Positions 41,405 through 50,499 of a DNA stretch of 64,000 nucleotides are shown here, piece after piece. The translations under genes and the position numbers were made by a program. The stretch comes from Oceanobacillus massiliensis str. N'diop (GTDB lineage: Bacteria; Bacillota; Bacilli; Bacillales; Amphibacillaceae): NCBI RefSeq assembly GCF_000285495.1, contig NZ_HE610980.1, forward strand, positions 29,071 to 93,070, given 5' to 3'. Positions within the stretch are counted from its first letter, which is position 1; the number at the start of each line of letters is the position of its first letter. The notes beneath the pieces are model-generated. The model did no database searches. It was not told the DNA's origin and was given only the letters and a program-made list of their open reading frames with translations.

Positions 41405-42571
41405 TTATTTCATTCTATTTATCTCGAATTCTTCTTGAATTGTTCTCAATAAATCAGCGTCTGTTAAAATGTCATAGCCTGTCATGGCTAATGATAATGC
41501 TCCGTCCCGAAGTGCCTGGTGGCCATCTCCGGTAATGGTCTGATCGGCAAATTCCTTTGTATGAGGGATTAGACCTGGCTTATTCATTCCGATGTATGGG
41601 TGAATGGCAGGAACGACCTGACTAACATTGCCCATATCAATCGAGCCGTATGAATCCTTTGCAGGCAGCACAGGATAAGAGCTCGTTTTCTTTAGATTCT
41701 CGGTAAATTTCTTCGATAATGCCTCGTTGGTAATCATATTGTCATAGCTTAATTCATAATTGGAGATTTCCAGTGAAGCACCCGTCATCAATGCCGCTCC
41801 TTCAGCAATTTGCTTCACCTTACGAACCACTTCATCCAGATAACTCCGGTTTTTTGCCCTAACGTAAAATTGTGCAATAGCTTTGTCGGGGACTACATTA
41901 GCGGCTTGTCCGCCCTCTGGAATAACTCCATGAATTCTAACGTCAGATGTTACATGCTGTCTAAGTGCATTAATGCCATTAAATAGTTGAATAACACTAT
42001 CCAGTGCATTAATGCCTTTTTCCGGAGACGCAGCAGCATGTGCAGATTTTCCCGAGTAGCTGAACTGAATGGCATCCATCGCGAGGGACTCACCACTTTC
42101 ATAGGAAACATCTCCTGGATGAACAATCATGGCTGCATCAATGTCAGAGAATGTTCCCTGTTCACTCATTGCCACCTTAGCACCATTGGTCTCTTCTGCA
42201 GGAGTCCCGAGTACCACGATACTCCCTCCAGTCTCATTTACTAGTTTACTAAGTGCCACGCCAGCGCCTGTACTCATTGTTCCTATTAAATTATGACCAC
42301 AGCCATGACCAACTCCTGGCAATGCATCATATTCTGCTAAATAAGCAATTCTCGGACCGGGCTTCCCGCTGTTATACTCAGCTTTAAAAGCTGTCGGAAG
42401 ATCAACCGTCCCCGTCTCTACCACGAAATCATGCTCTTTAAGAAAATCAGCGAGTAACTGCATGGACTGATATTCCTGATTCCCAAGTTCAGGATTCTCA
42501 TATAAATGATCACTCATATCCCAGAGACTTTGAATAATCTTTTCTATCTCTTTATCCAATAGATTTTTCAT
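41405..42571 (-). CDS. M20 family amidohydrolase (AbgB-like)
   Basis: This 388-residue metallopeptidase has AYLAEYDALPGVGHGCGHNLIGTM (about 75-98, metal ligands Asp and the GHGCGHN His/Cys pair), PAEETNGAK (about 127), and a dimerisation domain with IQFSYSGKSAHAAASPEKG. It resembles AbgB and mammalian PM20D2-like enzymes, which cleave N-acyl or beta-alanyl amino acids. 88 bases separate it from the importer genes it precedes, so uptake and hydrolysis of the same acyl-amino acid or dipeptide is likely. The ATG at 42571 has GGAGG 5 bases upstream. Confidence 0.85.
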   Translation of the reverse strand: MKNLLDKEIEKIIQSLWDMSDHLYENPELGNQEYQSMQLLADFLKEHDFVVETGTVDLPTAFKAEYNSGKPGPRIAYLAEYDALPGVGHGCGHNLIGTMSTGAGVALSKLVNETGGSIVVLGTPAEETNGAKVAMSEQGTFSDIDAAMIVHPGDVSYESGESLAMDAIQFSYSGKSAHAAASPEKGINALDSVIQLFNGINALRQHVTSDVRIHGVIPEGGQAANVVPDKAIAQFYVRAKNRSYLDEVVRKVKQIAEGAALMTGASLEISNYELSYDNMITNEALSKKFTENLKKTSSYPVLPAKDSYGSIDMGNVSQVVPAIHPYIGMNKPGLIPHTKEFADQTITGDGHQALRDGALSLAMTGYDILTDADLLRTIQEEFEINRMK

Positions 42572-42717
42572 CATTTCCTCCATCATTTATGTATATTTAT
42601 TAGTTTGTATGTATATTTATAGCACGAATTTACTAATTTAGGCAATACCTAAAAATAAGATAGTATTTTCTGACTAATTATCGGAAAAGGATTACAGTAC
42701 CTAAATTAAAAAAGGTA

Positions 42718-42750
42718 AAGAAAAAGAGCACCGCAAAGCGCAAGTGCTCA
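42718..42750 (-). terminator. Intrinsic terminator of proS
   Basis: GAGCAC on the minus strand pairs with GTGCTC across a 12-base loop, followed by TTTTTC. Confidence 0.8.
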
Positions 42751-42763
42751 TCATTCTAGATTA

Positions 42764-44203
42764 TCAATAGGCTTTTGCCCAATAAACCATTTCTTTTGCT
42801 TCTTTTCCGCAGCATACACATTTATCAGCAACTTTTTCCTGTTCAAATGGAATACAGCGGGAGGTTGCTGTCGTTTCTTCTTTAATCTTTTCTTCGCAAG
42901 CAGCGTCTCCACACCACATCGCTTTAATAAATCCGCCTTTTTGATCAAGCGTTTGTTTGAATTCTTCCATATTGGTTGCCACGGTTGTCATTTCATTCCG
43001 GTGCTCCAATGCCTTTGCATATAAATTGGATTGAATTTCTTCCAATAAGACGGGCAGGCGATCATTCAATTCGCTTAATGCAACAAATTCTTTATCGCCT
43101 GTATCACGGCGAACCAGGACAACCTGTTCCTTTTCAATATCCTTTGGTCCCATTTCAATTCGTACAGGGATCCCTTTCATTTCATACTCATTGAATTTCC
43201 AGCCAGGCATCTTATCACTGCCATCAATATCAACCCGCACTATGTCCTTCAACTGATCTCGCAATGCATAGGCTTTATCCAATACGCCCTCTTTATGCTG
43301 TGCAATCGGAACAATCATTGCTTGTGTAGGCGCGATGCGCGGTGGAACGACCAAGCCGCGGTTATCCCCGTGTACCATGATTAATGCACCCATAATACGT
43401 GTAGATAGTCCCCATGATGTTTGATGGACAAATTGGCTCTCGCTATTTTCATCCAAATACGTAATATCAAATGCTTCTGCAAATCCTGAACCAAAATGAT
43501 GGGACGTACCAGATTGCAATGCTTTTCCGTCATGCATCAGGCTCTCAATCGTCAGTGTATATTTTGCGCCTGCGAATTTTTCTTTGTCTGTCTTACGGCC
43601 TTTCAGCACCGGTACAGCAAGGTAGTTTTCCACTAAGTCTGCATAGACACCGAGCATTCTATCCGTTTCCTGTGATGCATCCTCATCTGTCGCATGCGCT
43701 GTATGGCCTTCCTGCCAGTGGAATTCAGATGAACGTAAAAATGGACGAGTCGTCTTTTCCCAGCGGACAACATTTGCCCATTGATTATAAAGCTTAGGCA
43801 AATCGCGGTACGAATGAATATTTTTAGAATAGTAATCACAGAAAAGCACTTCAGAGGTTGGGCGGACAGCGATTCGCTCTGTCAGCTCATCATCACCGCC
43901 ATGGGTTACCCATGCAACTTCTGGCGCAAAGCCTACGACATGGTCCTTCTCCTTTTGCAGAAGGCTTTCAGGAATAAACATTGGAAATGCCACATTGGAA
44001 TGTCCCGTTTCCTTAATCTTACGGTCCAGCTGATCTTTGATATTTTCCCAAATTGCGTAGCCATAAGGCTTGATAATCATCGTTCCGCGGACCTGTCCAT
44101 AATCAACCAGCTCTGCCTGCTTTACAACGTCTGTATACCATTGTGCAAAGTCCTCTTCCATAGCCGTTATTTTTTCAACAAATTGTTTGTTTTTCTTACC
44201 CAA
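42764..44203 (-). CDS. proS: Prolyl-tRNA synthetase, archaeal/eukaryotic-like class (ProS type 3)
   Basis: This 479-residue enzyme is a class II synthetase: motif 2 region [26 protein letters not shown] (start and end quoted in two parts: [22 protein letters not shown]), anticodon-binding domain with [12 protein letters not shown], and the C-terminal zinc domain [11 protein letters not shown] ... RCIPF ... KCVCCGKEA and final YWAKAY that define type 3 ProRS. It has no editing (INS) domain. Some bacilli carry this as a second proS. A T-box leader controls it. The TTG at 44203 is best, since GAGGTG lies 6 bases upstream. Confidence 0.93.
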   Translation of the reverse strand: MGKKNKQFVEKITAMEEDFAQWYTDVVKQAELVDYGQVRGTMIIKPYGYAIWENIKDQLDRKIKETGHSNVAFPMFIPESLLQKEKDHVVGFAPEVAWVTHGGDDELTERIAVRPTSEVLFCDYYSKNIHSYRDLPKLYNQWANVVRWEKTTRPFLRSSEFHWQEGHTAHATDEDASQETDRMLGVYADLVENYLAVPVLKGRKTDKEKFAGAKYTLTIESLMHDGKALQSGTSHHFGSGFAEAFDITYLDENSESQFVHQTSWGLSTRIMGALIMVHGDNRGLVVPPRIAPTQAMIVPIAQHKEGVLDKAYALRDQLKDIVRVDIDGSDKMPGWKFNEYEMKGIPVRIEMGPKDIEKEQVVLVRRDTGDKEFVALSELNDRLPVLLEEIQSNLYAKALEHRNEMTTVATNMEEFKQTLDQKGGFIKAMWCGDAACEEKIKEETTATSRCIPFEQEKVADKCVCCGKEAKEMVYWAKAY

Positions 44204-44247
44204 AATGAACACCTCATTCAATTTATATTAGGAAAGCCTTAAAAGAC

Positions 44248-44500
44248 ACAAAAAATCCTCCATCCGAAAAAGGGACCGAGGTCTGGTGGTACCACCCTTG
44301 TTTGCAATAAGAAAGGCATTGCACACTTAGCTTGATAACGGTTATTAACCGCGCACACCTTAAAAGCGCATAGCCTTCCAGCGGCGAACTCAGGAGGCAG
44401 GTTCCAATCCATGTCTTTGGAAATTTTCAGCAGCCATTTCCTCTCTTAAAAAGACAATTAAATGTACTAATCCTCTTCAACGTTTCGTGTATTTCATATT
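44248..44500 (-). promoter_or_regulatory. T-box leader of proS (proline specifier)
   Basis: On the minus strand the leader contains an AGTA-type motif near its start, a specifier loop with GGAA followed by CCT (44399-44401, a Pro codon) opposite AGAGGA, then the T-box AGGGTGGTACCAC (44286-44298). The terminator CCTCGGTCC/GGATGGAGG with ATTTTTT follows at about 44248-44280. Uncharged tRNA-Pro would pair with the TGGT of the T-box and allow read-through into proS. Confidence 0.93.
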
Positions 44501-44537
44501 AAATATATAGGCTCTAATTTATAAAGTCAAGTTCCCC

Positions 44538-44666
44538 CTATATCTCTTTAGGCACTCGGCTTAGATCTTCATTTGAAAATCGGATAATCGGTGAAGTTGG
44601 ACCCCCATAGTCATTGTCCTTGGTCCTGCGCTCCTGGATTTTATCATCAAACCACTTTTGCTCCAA
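44538..44666 (-). CDS. Possible 42-residue protein overlapping the end of pncA
   Basis: An open frame begins at TTG 44666 inside the last codons of pncA and continues to a TAG at 44538. The product is hydrophilic with a natural-looking composition (FDDKIQERRTKDNDYGG, RFSNEDLSRVPKEI). No clear Shine-Dalgarno sequence precedes the TTG, so coupling to pncA translation would be needed. I do not recognise it. Confidence 0.4.
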   Translation of the reverse strand: MEQKWFDDKIQERRTKDNDYGGPTSPIIRFSNEDLSRVPKEI

Positions 44667-45198
44667 GAGAATTCTTAAAGTGCCCTAATGCCCATTCATG
44701 GCCAGCCTGATTAAAGCTCGCAACCGCATCTTGGTGAACCACGATTTTAAATCCTTTATTATAGGCATCTACTGCGGTATGAAGGATACAAATATCAGTG
44801 CACACTCCAATTAGATGCACTTCCCCTATTCCCCGTTCACGCAGCTTGATTTCCAAATCGGTTCCAGCGAAGGCACTATATCTTGTTTTATCGAAATAAT
44901 AGACATTTTCACTTTGGCTAATCGTTGCATACAATTCGGCTAATTCCCCGTACAGCTGGCGTCCAGCAGTTCCAACAATATTATGGGGCGGGAACAGCCT
45001 TGATTCCGGGTGATGCTTATCCCCTTCGTTATGCGCATCAATTGCAAAGACCACATAATCTCCGCCGGCTGAAAATTCCTTCGTAAGCTCAACAATCCTT
45101 TTTTCAATTGCCTGTCCAGGTTTTCCAGTGGTCAGTTTCCCTTCATCTGCTACAAAATCATACGTATAATCCACATTGATCAATGCCCGATTTGTCAT
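44647..45198 (-). CDS. pncA: Nicotinamidase / isochorismatase-fold cysteine hydrolase
   Basis: This 183-residue enzyme has catalytic Asp in INVDYTYDF (about 9-10), Lys in DKTRYSAFAGTDLE (about 99), and nucleophile Cys in IGVCTDICILHTA (about 137-141, the first or second Cys), plus DAHNEGDKHHP for the metal site (D-x-H). It converts nicotinamide to nicotinic acid for NAD salvage. Its length matches B. subtilis PncA (YueJ). Start ATG at 45198 after AAGGGGG. The proS T-box leader lies downstream on the same strand. Confidence 0.9.
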   Translation of the reverse strand: MTNRALINVDYTYDFVADEGKLTTGKPGQAIEKRIVELTKEFSAGGDYVVFAIDAHNEGDKHHPESRLFPPHNIVGTAGRQLYGELAELYATISQSENVYYFDKTRYSAFAGTDLEIKLRERGIGEVHLIGVCTDICILHTAVDAYNKGFKIVVHQDAVASFNQAGHEWALGHFKNSLGAKVV

Positions 45199-45354
45199 AT
45201 ACAGTTCCCCCTTTTTATAGTGATAGTTCAGTTCGCAATTCGCGGAATAAACATTCTTAGCTTACTGCTGCTATACCGAAACAATTGCATATCCCTGTCC
45301 ACCACAAGAGATATGAATACGGCAAAAGCGTTTTCACTGTCTGGATGAATGTGC

Positions 45355-45840
45355 CTAAAATAACATCAGTACAAAAAACCAAATAATCATAACGGCCTGA
45401 ATAGCTATCTTTGCGAATGTGCCCCCAAGAAATCCCAGCAGTGAACCGAATGATGCACGCAGAGCTTCTCCGGCAGTCCTTTTCTGTATCATTTCTATAA
45501 TAAAGACTACGATAAAAGGAACGTAGATAATTCCAAATGGCGGTGTAATAAACGAGCCGAGGATAACGGCTATTGCAGCTCCCCGTTCGCCCCATTTGCT
45601 TCCGCCGTATTTTTTAACAAAATAACTGTTCGCGATAAGGTCTGCCGCAATGAGAAGGATGGTGAATAAAACCATAATGATCCAGAATAATGTATTGAGT
45701 TCATTTCCATCCAGCACAAATTGATAGAGCAAAAATCCTACCCACAATACGAGAACGGATGGAACAATCGGGAACAGTATTCCTATGAAACTCAAAATAA
45801 ACATGGCCACAATCACAATCCAAATAATAACGTCTAACAT
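45355..45840 (-). CDS. DUF456 family membrane protein
   Basis: This 161-residue protein has four to five hydrophobic segments with the family's GILFPIVPSVLVLWVGFLLY near the N terminus and RGAAIAVILGSFITPPFGIIYVPF in the middle (two glycine/proline-containing helices). The family includes B. subtilis YqgC; its function is unknown. The ATG at 45840 has TGGAGG 5 bases upstream. Confidence 0.85.
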   Translation of the reverse strand: MLDVIIWIVIVAMFILSFIGILFPIVPSVLVLWVGFLLYQFVLDGNELNTLFWIIMVLFTILLIAADLIANSYFVKKYGGSKWGERGAAIAVILGSFITPPFGIIYVPFIVVFIIEMIQKRTAGEALRASFGSLLGFLGGTFAKIAIQAVMIIWFFVLMLF

Positions 45841-46029
45841 AATGTCCTCCAATCAATCCATTAAATATATCGGTATTTTTTATTTGCAGAAACCCAATAT
45901 GGAAATATACGACACTTCCCGTTGACTCTTGAAAGCAGCTGCCACAGAGCCTTGCTGCACATACAGCCTGCATCGCCATCGCTCTTCCTTTATCGTTTCC
46001 AAAACGGCAATCGTTGAAACAGCCCAAGT

Positions 46030-46653
46030 TTAAGCAGATTTATTGAAAAACATGCTGGATAGCTTCGTCTCCTCTTTCTTCCATATTCGTTTATAGTTTT
46101 CCAGATGCTTCATGATGCTTAGTAGCGACAGCACAACAACAATTGATGCTGGGCCGACTCCGAAAAACATATAGGTCGTCACCAGAAACGAAAGATACAT
46201 GCATAAAACACCTACAACGAGATAATCCGTTGCAAGGGAAAATACCAGCAGGATTCCAATTCCTATGACGGCAACCTTCCAGTCAATTGCAAGCAGTACG
46301 CCAACAAGTGATGCCGTACCTTTGCCGCCGCTGAACTTCATCGTTACTGGATAGTTATGACCTATAATAACAAATAATGCAGTAATATATACCATTAACT
46401 TCTGTTGACTGCTGCTAAAACCGGCTTCACTAATTATGAATAACACCAGTAAAATTGCTAATGTTGCCTTAAAAATATCGATTAACGCGACCAAAATTCC
46501 ATATTTCCAGCCAAGCAGAATGGTCGCATTGGAAGCACCTGCATTTTTAACGCCGGAATTTTTAATGTCTATGTTCTTTAGTTTCCCCACCAGATGTGAT
46601 CCGTGCATACAACCGAATAGATACCCGATCAAAATTGAAACAAGGTAATACAC
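46030..46653 (-). CDS. plsY: PlsY-like acyl-phosphate:glycerol-3-phosphate acyltransferase
   Basis: This 207-residue polytopic protein of the PlsY family has the three cytoplasmic motifs in recognisable form: GCMHGSHLVGKL (motif 1), NYPVTMKFSGGKGTAS (motif 2) and a weaker motif 3 late in the protein. KNSGVKNAGASNA is the phosphate loop. It makes lysophosphatidic acid from acyl-phosphate. Motif 1 (usual SxP-xxxxxG) is altered, so it may be a second, divergent copy like those in some bacilli. It is followed by a same-frame open stretch to 45880. Confidence 0.8.
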   Translation of the reverse strand: MYYLVSILIGYLFGCMHGSHLVGKLKNIDIKNSGVKNAGASNATILLGWKYGILVALIDIFKATLAILLVLFIISEAGFSSSQQKLMVYITALFVIIGHNYPVTMKFSGGKGTASLVGVLLAIDWKVAVIGIGILLVFSLATDYLVVGVLCMYLSFLVTTYMFFGVGPASIVVVLSLLSIMKHLENYKRIWKKEETKLSSMFFNKSA

Positions 46654-47000
46654 GCCTCCCCCTCCTCCCTAATAAAAGTATATTATACAACTGTTAACAA
46701 TGATTACTGTTCGATTAACCCGCCCGGCAGCTTATCCATTTTCAAAAGCTGCTGTTTATGACATATTGCCAGTACCATTGCATCCCTTCTGCATCCTCAG
46801 GTCTTTTCGCACAGTTTGTCAAAATAATATTAATGCGTAACGTAATATAAAATTACTATATGTTTGTTTTTTCTTTGCTGCTTCATCTTAAAATCCCTCT
46901 CAAGCCATGCAAGTCACTTTTCATTGTAAATACCTAAAGCACATCCTGCAATCATATCTGTTATTATAATAATATATCTATTTTTAGGAGAAAAGCTTCC
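46654..47000. other. Intergenic region without recognised gene
   Basis: This 347-bp AT-rich stretch lies between divergent plsY and the peptidase gene. TATAAT-like elements occur at about 46683 (minus) and 46967 (plus). No open frame with a ribosome binding site and no strong hairpin was seen. Confidence 0.6.
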
Positions 47001-47570
47001 ATGAAAGGTTTTACTGGCATTTTAACAACTTGGATAGTGATTATATTATTTCTGGCCATTCTATTTTTCGTTTATAACCGGCAGCAGGATGAGCGCTATT
47101 TATATTTAGGCGAAGATGCTCCAATACCAACAGAAGTTCATCCATTGGTGGAAGAGAGTAAGCATGCATTAGTGGAAAGAGCTGCCGAAAAGGATATTGC
47201 GGTTATTATTACGGCAGAGACCCGGTCCTTCGAAAGGCAGAATCAATTATACAAACAGGGAAGATCCACTGAAGGAAACATTGTAACAAATGCAGAAGCC
47301 GGAGAGTCTTATCATAATTATGGACTGGCAATTGACTATGCTATCGAAAAGAGTTCAGGAGAAATCACCTGGGATATCCATTATGATGGGAATGAAAATG
47401 GCGAATCGGACTGGTTTGAAGTTGCTGAAATAGGAAAGGAATTAGGTTTTGAATGGGGGGGAGACTGGAACAGTTTCAAAGATTACCCTCATCTGCAGAT
47501 GACTTTCGGTCTTCACATCGATCAGCTTCAACATGGCTACCGGCCTGCAGATAAAGCTTCCAAGGAATAA
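47001..47570 (+). CDS. M15-type L,D-/D,D-peptidase, CwlK-like, membrane anchored
   Basis: This 189-residue protein has an N-terminal anchor (about 7-26), then an M15B/VanY-type zinc peptidase domain: ITAETRSFERQNQLYKQG, the zinc motif SYHNYGLAIDYA (SxHxxGxAxD, about 111-122), and GFEWGGDWNSFKDYPHLQM (second zinc ligand in PHLQM). It cuts the peptide of peptidoglycan, as CwlK or Ply500-type L-Ala-D-Glu endopeptidases do. Start ATG at 47001 after TTTAGGAG. Confidence 0.88.
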   Translation: MKGFTGILTTWIVIILFLAILFFVYNRQQDERYLYLGEDAPIPTEVHPLVEESKHALVERAAEKDIAVIITAETRSFERQNQLYKQGRSTEGNIVTNAEAGESYHNYGLAIDYAIEKSSGEITWDIHYDGNENGESDWFEVAEIGKELGFEWGGDWNSFKDYPHLQMTFGLHIDQLQHGYRPADKASKE

Positions 47571-47642
47571 CCATTTTGGACTTGTATGATAAATAAGTCT
47601 ATATTTAATAAAAGATATTTCGATCCTATAGGAGGAATGCTC

Positions 47643-48620
47643 GTGGAGATTAAAGGAATTCACCATGTATCTGCCATTACCGCAGATGCTAAAAAGAATT
47701 ATCAGTTTTATACAGAAGTTCTCGGTATGCGTCTCGTCAAAAAAACAGTTAATCAGGATGACACTTCCGTCTATCATCTATTCTATGCAGATGAAAAGGG
47801 GAATCCCGGAACAGACTTGACTTTCTTCGAGATACCAAATGCGGGGAATACATATCCTGGGACCGGCAGTATTTCCGCTACTTCACTTCGTGTTCCAAAT
47901 GATGCAGCGCTTGAATATTGGAATTCCCGGCTGACAGAATATGAAGTAGATCATGATGGAATTTCCATCCAGGGAGAACGCAAAGTGATTCATTTTCGTG
48001 ATCATGAAAAACAGCGATTGCTCCTTATCTCTGATGAGAATAATACCGGTGTACCCGGCGGAAAAGTCTGGGACCAGAGCCCAGTGCCCGCGGATAAAGG
48101 TATTATTGGACTTGGTCCCTCTAGATTAACGGTACGGAATCCAGACCCCACTGTAGAAATTTTAACGAAGCTTCTGACACTCAAACAAGTTGGCAGTTAT
48201 CCTTCCAACATCGATGGCCAGCCGGATATAATTGTATTTTCAACAGGCGCAGGAGGAACTGGTGCAGAGATCCATCTGGAAGCAAGGAAGGATCTCCCTC
48301 AGGAAAGACCAGGACGGGGAAGTGTACATCATGTTGCATTTCGGGTTGAAGACAAAGAGGAATTGACGAAGTGGAAAAATAGACTGGAAGATATTCAACT
48401 GCCTAATTCAGGTATGGTTGAACGGTATTATTTTAAATCGCTCTATTTCAGAGACCCGAATGGGATTTTATTTGAACTTGCAACTGACGGACCGGGATTT
48501 GCCACAGACGAAGATTTTGATCATCTGGGAGAATCACTCGCATTGCCTCCATATATTGAAAGTCAACGAACAAAGATTGAATCTAAACTCAGGCCACTGG
48601 ATACAAAAAGTTCGCACTAA
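47643..48620 (+). CDS. Ring-cleaving dioxygenase of the VOC superfamily (MhqA/MhqO-like)
   Basis: This 325-residue protein is made of two VOC (glyoxalase-like) halves. Metal ligands are His in IKGIHHVSAIT (about 7), His in RGSVHHVAFRVED (about 225), and Glu in GILFELATDGPGF (about 275). Relatives in B. subtilis (MhqA, MhqO, CatE-like) cleave hydroquinone or catechol rings during quinone detoxification. The GTG at 47643 follows ATAGGAGG by 7 bases; the upstream frame to 47586 is dropped. A terminator overlaps the stop. Confidence 0.88.
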   Translation: MEIKGIHHVSAITADAKKNYQFYTEVLGMRLVKKTVNQDDTSVYHLFYADEKGNPGTDLTFFEIPNAGNTYPGTGSISATSLRVPNDAALEYWNSRLTEYEVDHDGISIQGERKVIHFRDHEKQRLLLISDENNTGVPGGKVWDQSPVPADKGIIGLGPSRLTVRNPDPTVEILTKLLTLKQVGSYPSNIDGQPDIIVFSTGAGGTGAEIHLEARKDLPQERPGRGSVHHVAFRVEDKEELTKWKNRLEDIQLPNSGMVERYYFKSLYFRDPNGILFELATDGPGFATDEDFDHLGESLALPPYIESQRTKIESKLRPLDTKSSH

Positions 48621-48646
48621 TTTTAATGTGCGATCTTTTTTGTATC
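48600..48646 (+). terminator. Intrinsic terminator of the dioxygenase gene
   Basis: GATACAAAAAG...GCAC pairs with GTGCGATC-TTTTTTGTATC, giving a long A/U-ended stem overlapping the stop codon region. Confidence 0.75.
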
Positions 48647-48755
48647 CTATTTTCTGAATGATTGTTGCTGGCAAACTGCTTGACTAGCTCAATAGCTGAT
48701 TCACGCCACAGGAAACGCAAAGCTGGATTTGTGATTGTACGCCGTACACATTATT

Positions 48756-48923
48756 CTATTGATTCTTCCTGTCCTCTTCCTTATCATCTTCCTTATCATC
48801 CTCTGGCAAAGGATCAACCGAATGTTTATAACTATATCCCTTTGATAATGTGGTAAGCGATAGCAGCACAACTAGCCCGACGACTATAATGGATGCAATA
48901 CCTACAGTTATATATGTTGCCAT
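48756..48923 (-). CDS. ytzI: YtzI-like single-pass microprotein
   Basis: This 55-residue protein, too short for usual ORF cut-offs, has a membrane helix at residues 4-25 (GIASIIVVGLVVLLSLTTL), the motif SKGYSYKHSVDPLP, and a very acidic/basic tail (EDDKEDDKEEDRKNQ). SKGYSYKHT(I/V)DPL is the pattern I remember from B. subtilis YtzI. Function unknown. The ATG at 48923 is preceded by GAGGTGAAG. Confidence 0.75.
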   Translation of the reverse strand: MATYITVGIASIIVVGLVVLLSLTTLSKGYSYKHSVDPLPEDDKEDDKEEDRKNQ

Positions 48924-49319
48924 TCTTTATACTTCACCTCGTTCTGCAGCAAATCTGATAGTTACAGATTAAACTACAACTGCATCCATTTCAATAGTTT
49001 AATAATACTGATTCAATCCCAATATTTTTCATTGAAATCTGATTAATATAGCGTATTCAGTATTATTCTAGAGGATGTTTCAGTATCCACAAGCTCCTCC
49101 TTCCTAAACGCTTGATTTGCAGGCAAATTACAAATTATCAAAATATACAATGTTTGAATGTGGGGTTATATATCTATACCATTATAAATATGAATGCTGC
49201 CCCCATTTCTGCCATTCTCTTTTTTTCGCCAGCACACAGTGATATATACCCAGTAAAAAGTCACTAAACAGAAAAAATAATCACGACTACTTATCTAAAA
49301 ACAGGGAGGTCTTTTAGAC
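48924..49319. other. Intergenic region upstream of ehuB
   Basis: This 396-bp AT-rich DNA lies between the divergent YtzI-like gene and ehuB. It has weak promoter-like elements (TTGAAT near 49153, TATAAA near 49193). An osmotically controlled ehu promoter is expected here, but I cannot fix its position. No gene seen. Confidence 0.5.
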
Positions 49320-50216
49320 TTGAAGAAATTATTGTACGTACTATTATTGGCTTCATTCTTGATGTTGCTAACAGCTTGTGGTGGATCAGACGATACTGCA
49401 AGTGGTGAAGATGAAGGCAGCGGAAGCACATTGGAGCAATTACAGGAAGATGGATCGGTTACAATTGGATTTGCCAATGAAGCACCATACGCTTATGAAG
49501 AAGACGGGGAGCTGAAAGGAGCATCCGTAGATATCGCCAAAGCCGTGTTTGCTGAACTTGGAATTGATGAGATGGATTCACAATTATCCGAATGGGGGCA
49601 ACTGATTCCCGGTGTCCAAGCAGGGCAGTTTGACGTTATAACTGCTGGTATGGCAATAAACCCGGATCGCTGTGAAAATGCAGCCTTCAGTGAACCTACG
49701 ATGCAGTACGGTGAAGGGCTGATAGTCGAGGCCGGAAATCCACTCGGGATTGAAAGCTATGAAGATATTGCCAATAATCCGGACGTTACTGTTGTCGTAA
49801 TGGAAGGTGCGACCGAAATTGAATTTTTAAAATCAGAAGGTGTGAGTGAAGATCAGATCCAGACTGCACCCGATATTCCTGCAACATTCTCAGCTGTACA
49901 ATCCGGACGTGCCAATGTTACAACTGGTACTGAAATGACCGTTAAAATGGCACTGGAGTCAGCTGATACAGATGCATTAGAATTTGTTGAATCATTCGAG
50001 CAGCCTGACATAGAAGGCGTACCAAGCTATGGTGGTGCAGCGTTCAGCTTGGAAAATACCGAATTACGCGATGCTTATAATGAAAAATTAGCGGAGTTAA
50101 AAGAAGATGGAACAATATCCGAATTACTAGAAGAAAATGGCTTTAACGGTGAAACGAATTTTGTTCCCGTTGATGCAGTAACAACTGAAGCACTTTGCAG
50201 CGGGGAAGCTTTATAA
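49320..50216 (+). CDS. ehuB: Ectoine/hydroxyectoine ABC importer, binding lipoprotein
   Basis: This 298-residue protein has lipoprotein signal LLLASFLMLLTAC (Cys about 20), then a ligand-binding fold with VTIGFANEAPYAYEEDGEL (about 48-66), GVQAGQFDVITAGMAINPDRC (about 98-118), EAGNPLGI, and the C-terminal pair C in RCEN and ALCSG, which matches EhuB. It collects ectoine and hydroxyectoine as osmoprotectant or food. Start is TTG at 49320 (GGGAGG about 10 bases upstream). A strong terminator separates it from ehuC. Confidence 0.92.
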   Translation: MKKLLYVLLLASFLMLLTACGGSDDTASGEDEGSGSTLEQLQEDGSVTIGFANEAPYAYEEDGELKGASVDIAKAVFAELGIDEMDSQLSEWGQLIPGVQAGQFDVITAGMAINPDRCENAAFSEPTMQYGEGLIVEAGNPLGIESYEDIANNPDVTVVVMEGATEIEFLKSEGVSEDQIQTAPDIPATFSAVQSGRANVTTGTEMTVKMALESADTDALEFVESFEQPDIEGVPSYGGAAFSLENTELRDAYNEKLAELKEDGTISELLEENGFNGETNFVPVDAVTTEALCSGEAL

Positions 50217-50257
50217 CCGAAAATTTGCAGCCTCAGGATCATAGGAAGCAATAACTC

Positions 50258-50304
50258 CATAGGGTCGGTTCCCTCACCCAGGGGACTGACCCTATGTTTT
50301 TTCC
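50258..50304 (+). terminator. Terminator/attenuator between ehuB and ehuC
   Basis: CATAGGGTC at 50258-50266 pairs with GACCCTATG at 50288-50296, with inner pairing, followed by TTTTTTCC. It lies in the 283-bp gap after ehuB. Partial read-through would let the binding protein be made in excess. The rest of the gap (50305-50499) shows no gene. Confidence 0.85.
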
Positions 50305-50499
50305 TGGGAAGACCTTGTTTACATATTATTATAGTTTAATTTAATTGGTTTGCTTATATGCGAACCGCTTTACTGGAAGATTGCTCCCTAAAAAATGGTT
50401 ACTGCCAGCAAGCATCCTGAGTTTAATCCACAATACTAAAACACTATGTTTCCGTAAACAACGCATGGAAAGCAATAAAACGATAAAGGAGTGGTTACG

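Noticed and set aside
45701-46027. 108-codon minus-strand frame between the PlsY-like and DUF456 genes
   Set aside because: It overlaps the start of the DUF456 gene in another frame, has no ribosome binding site and a Cys/Gly-rich unnatural composition.
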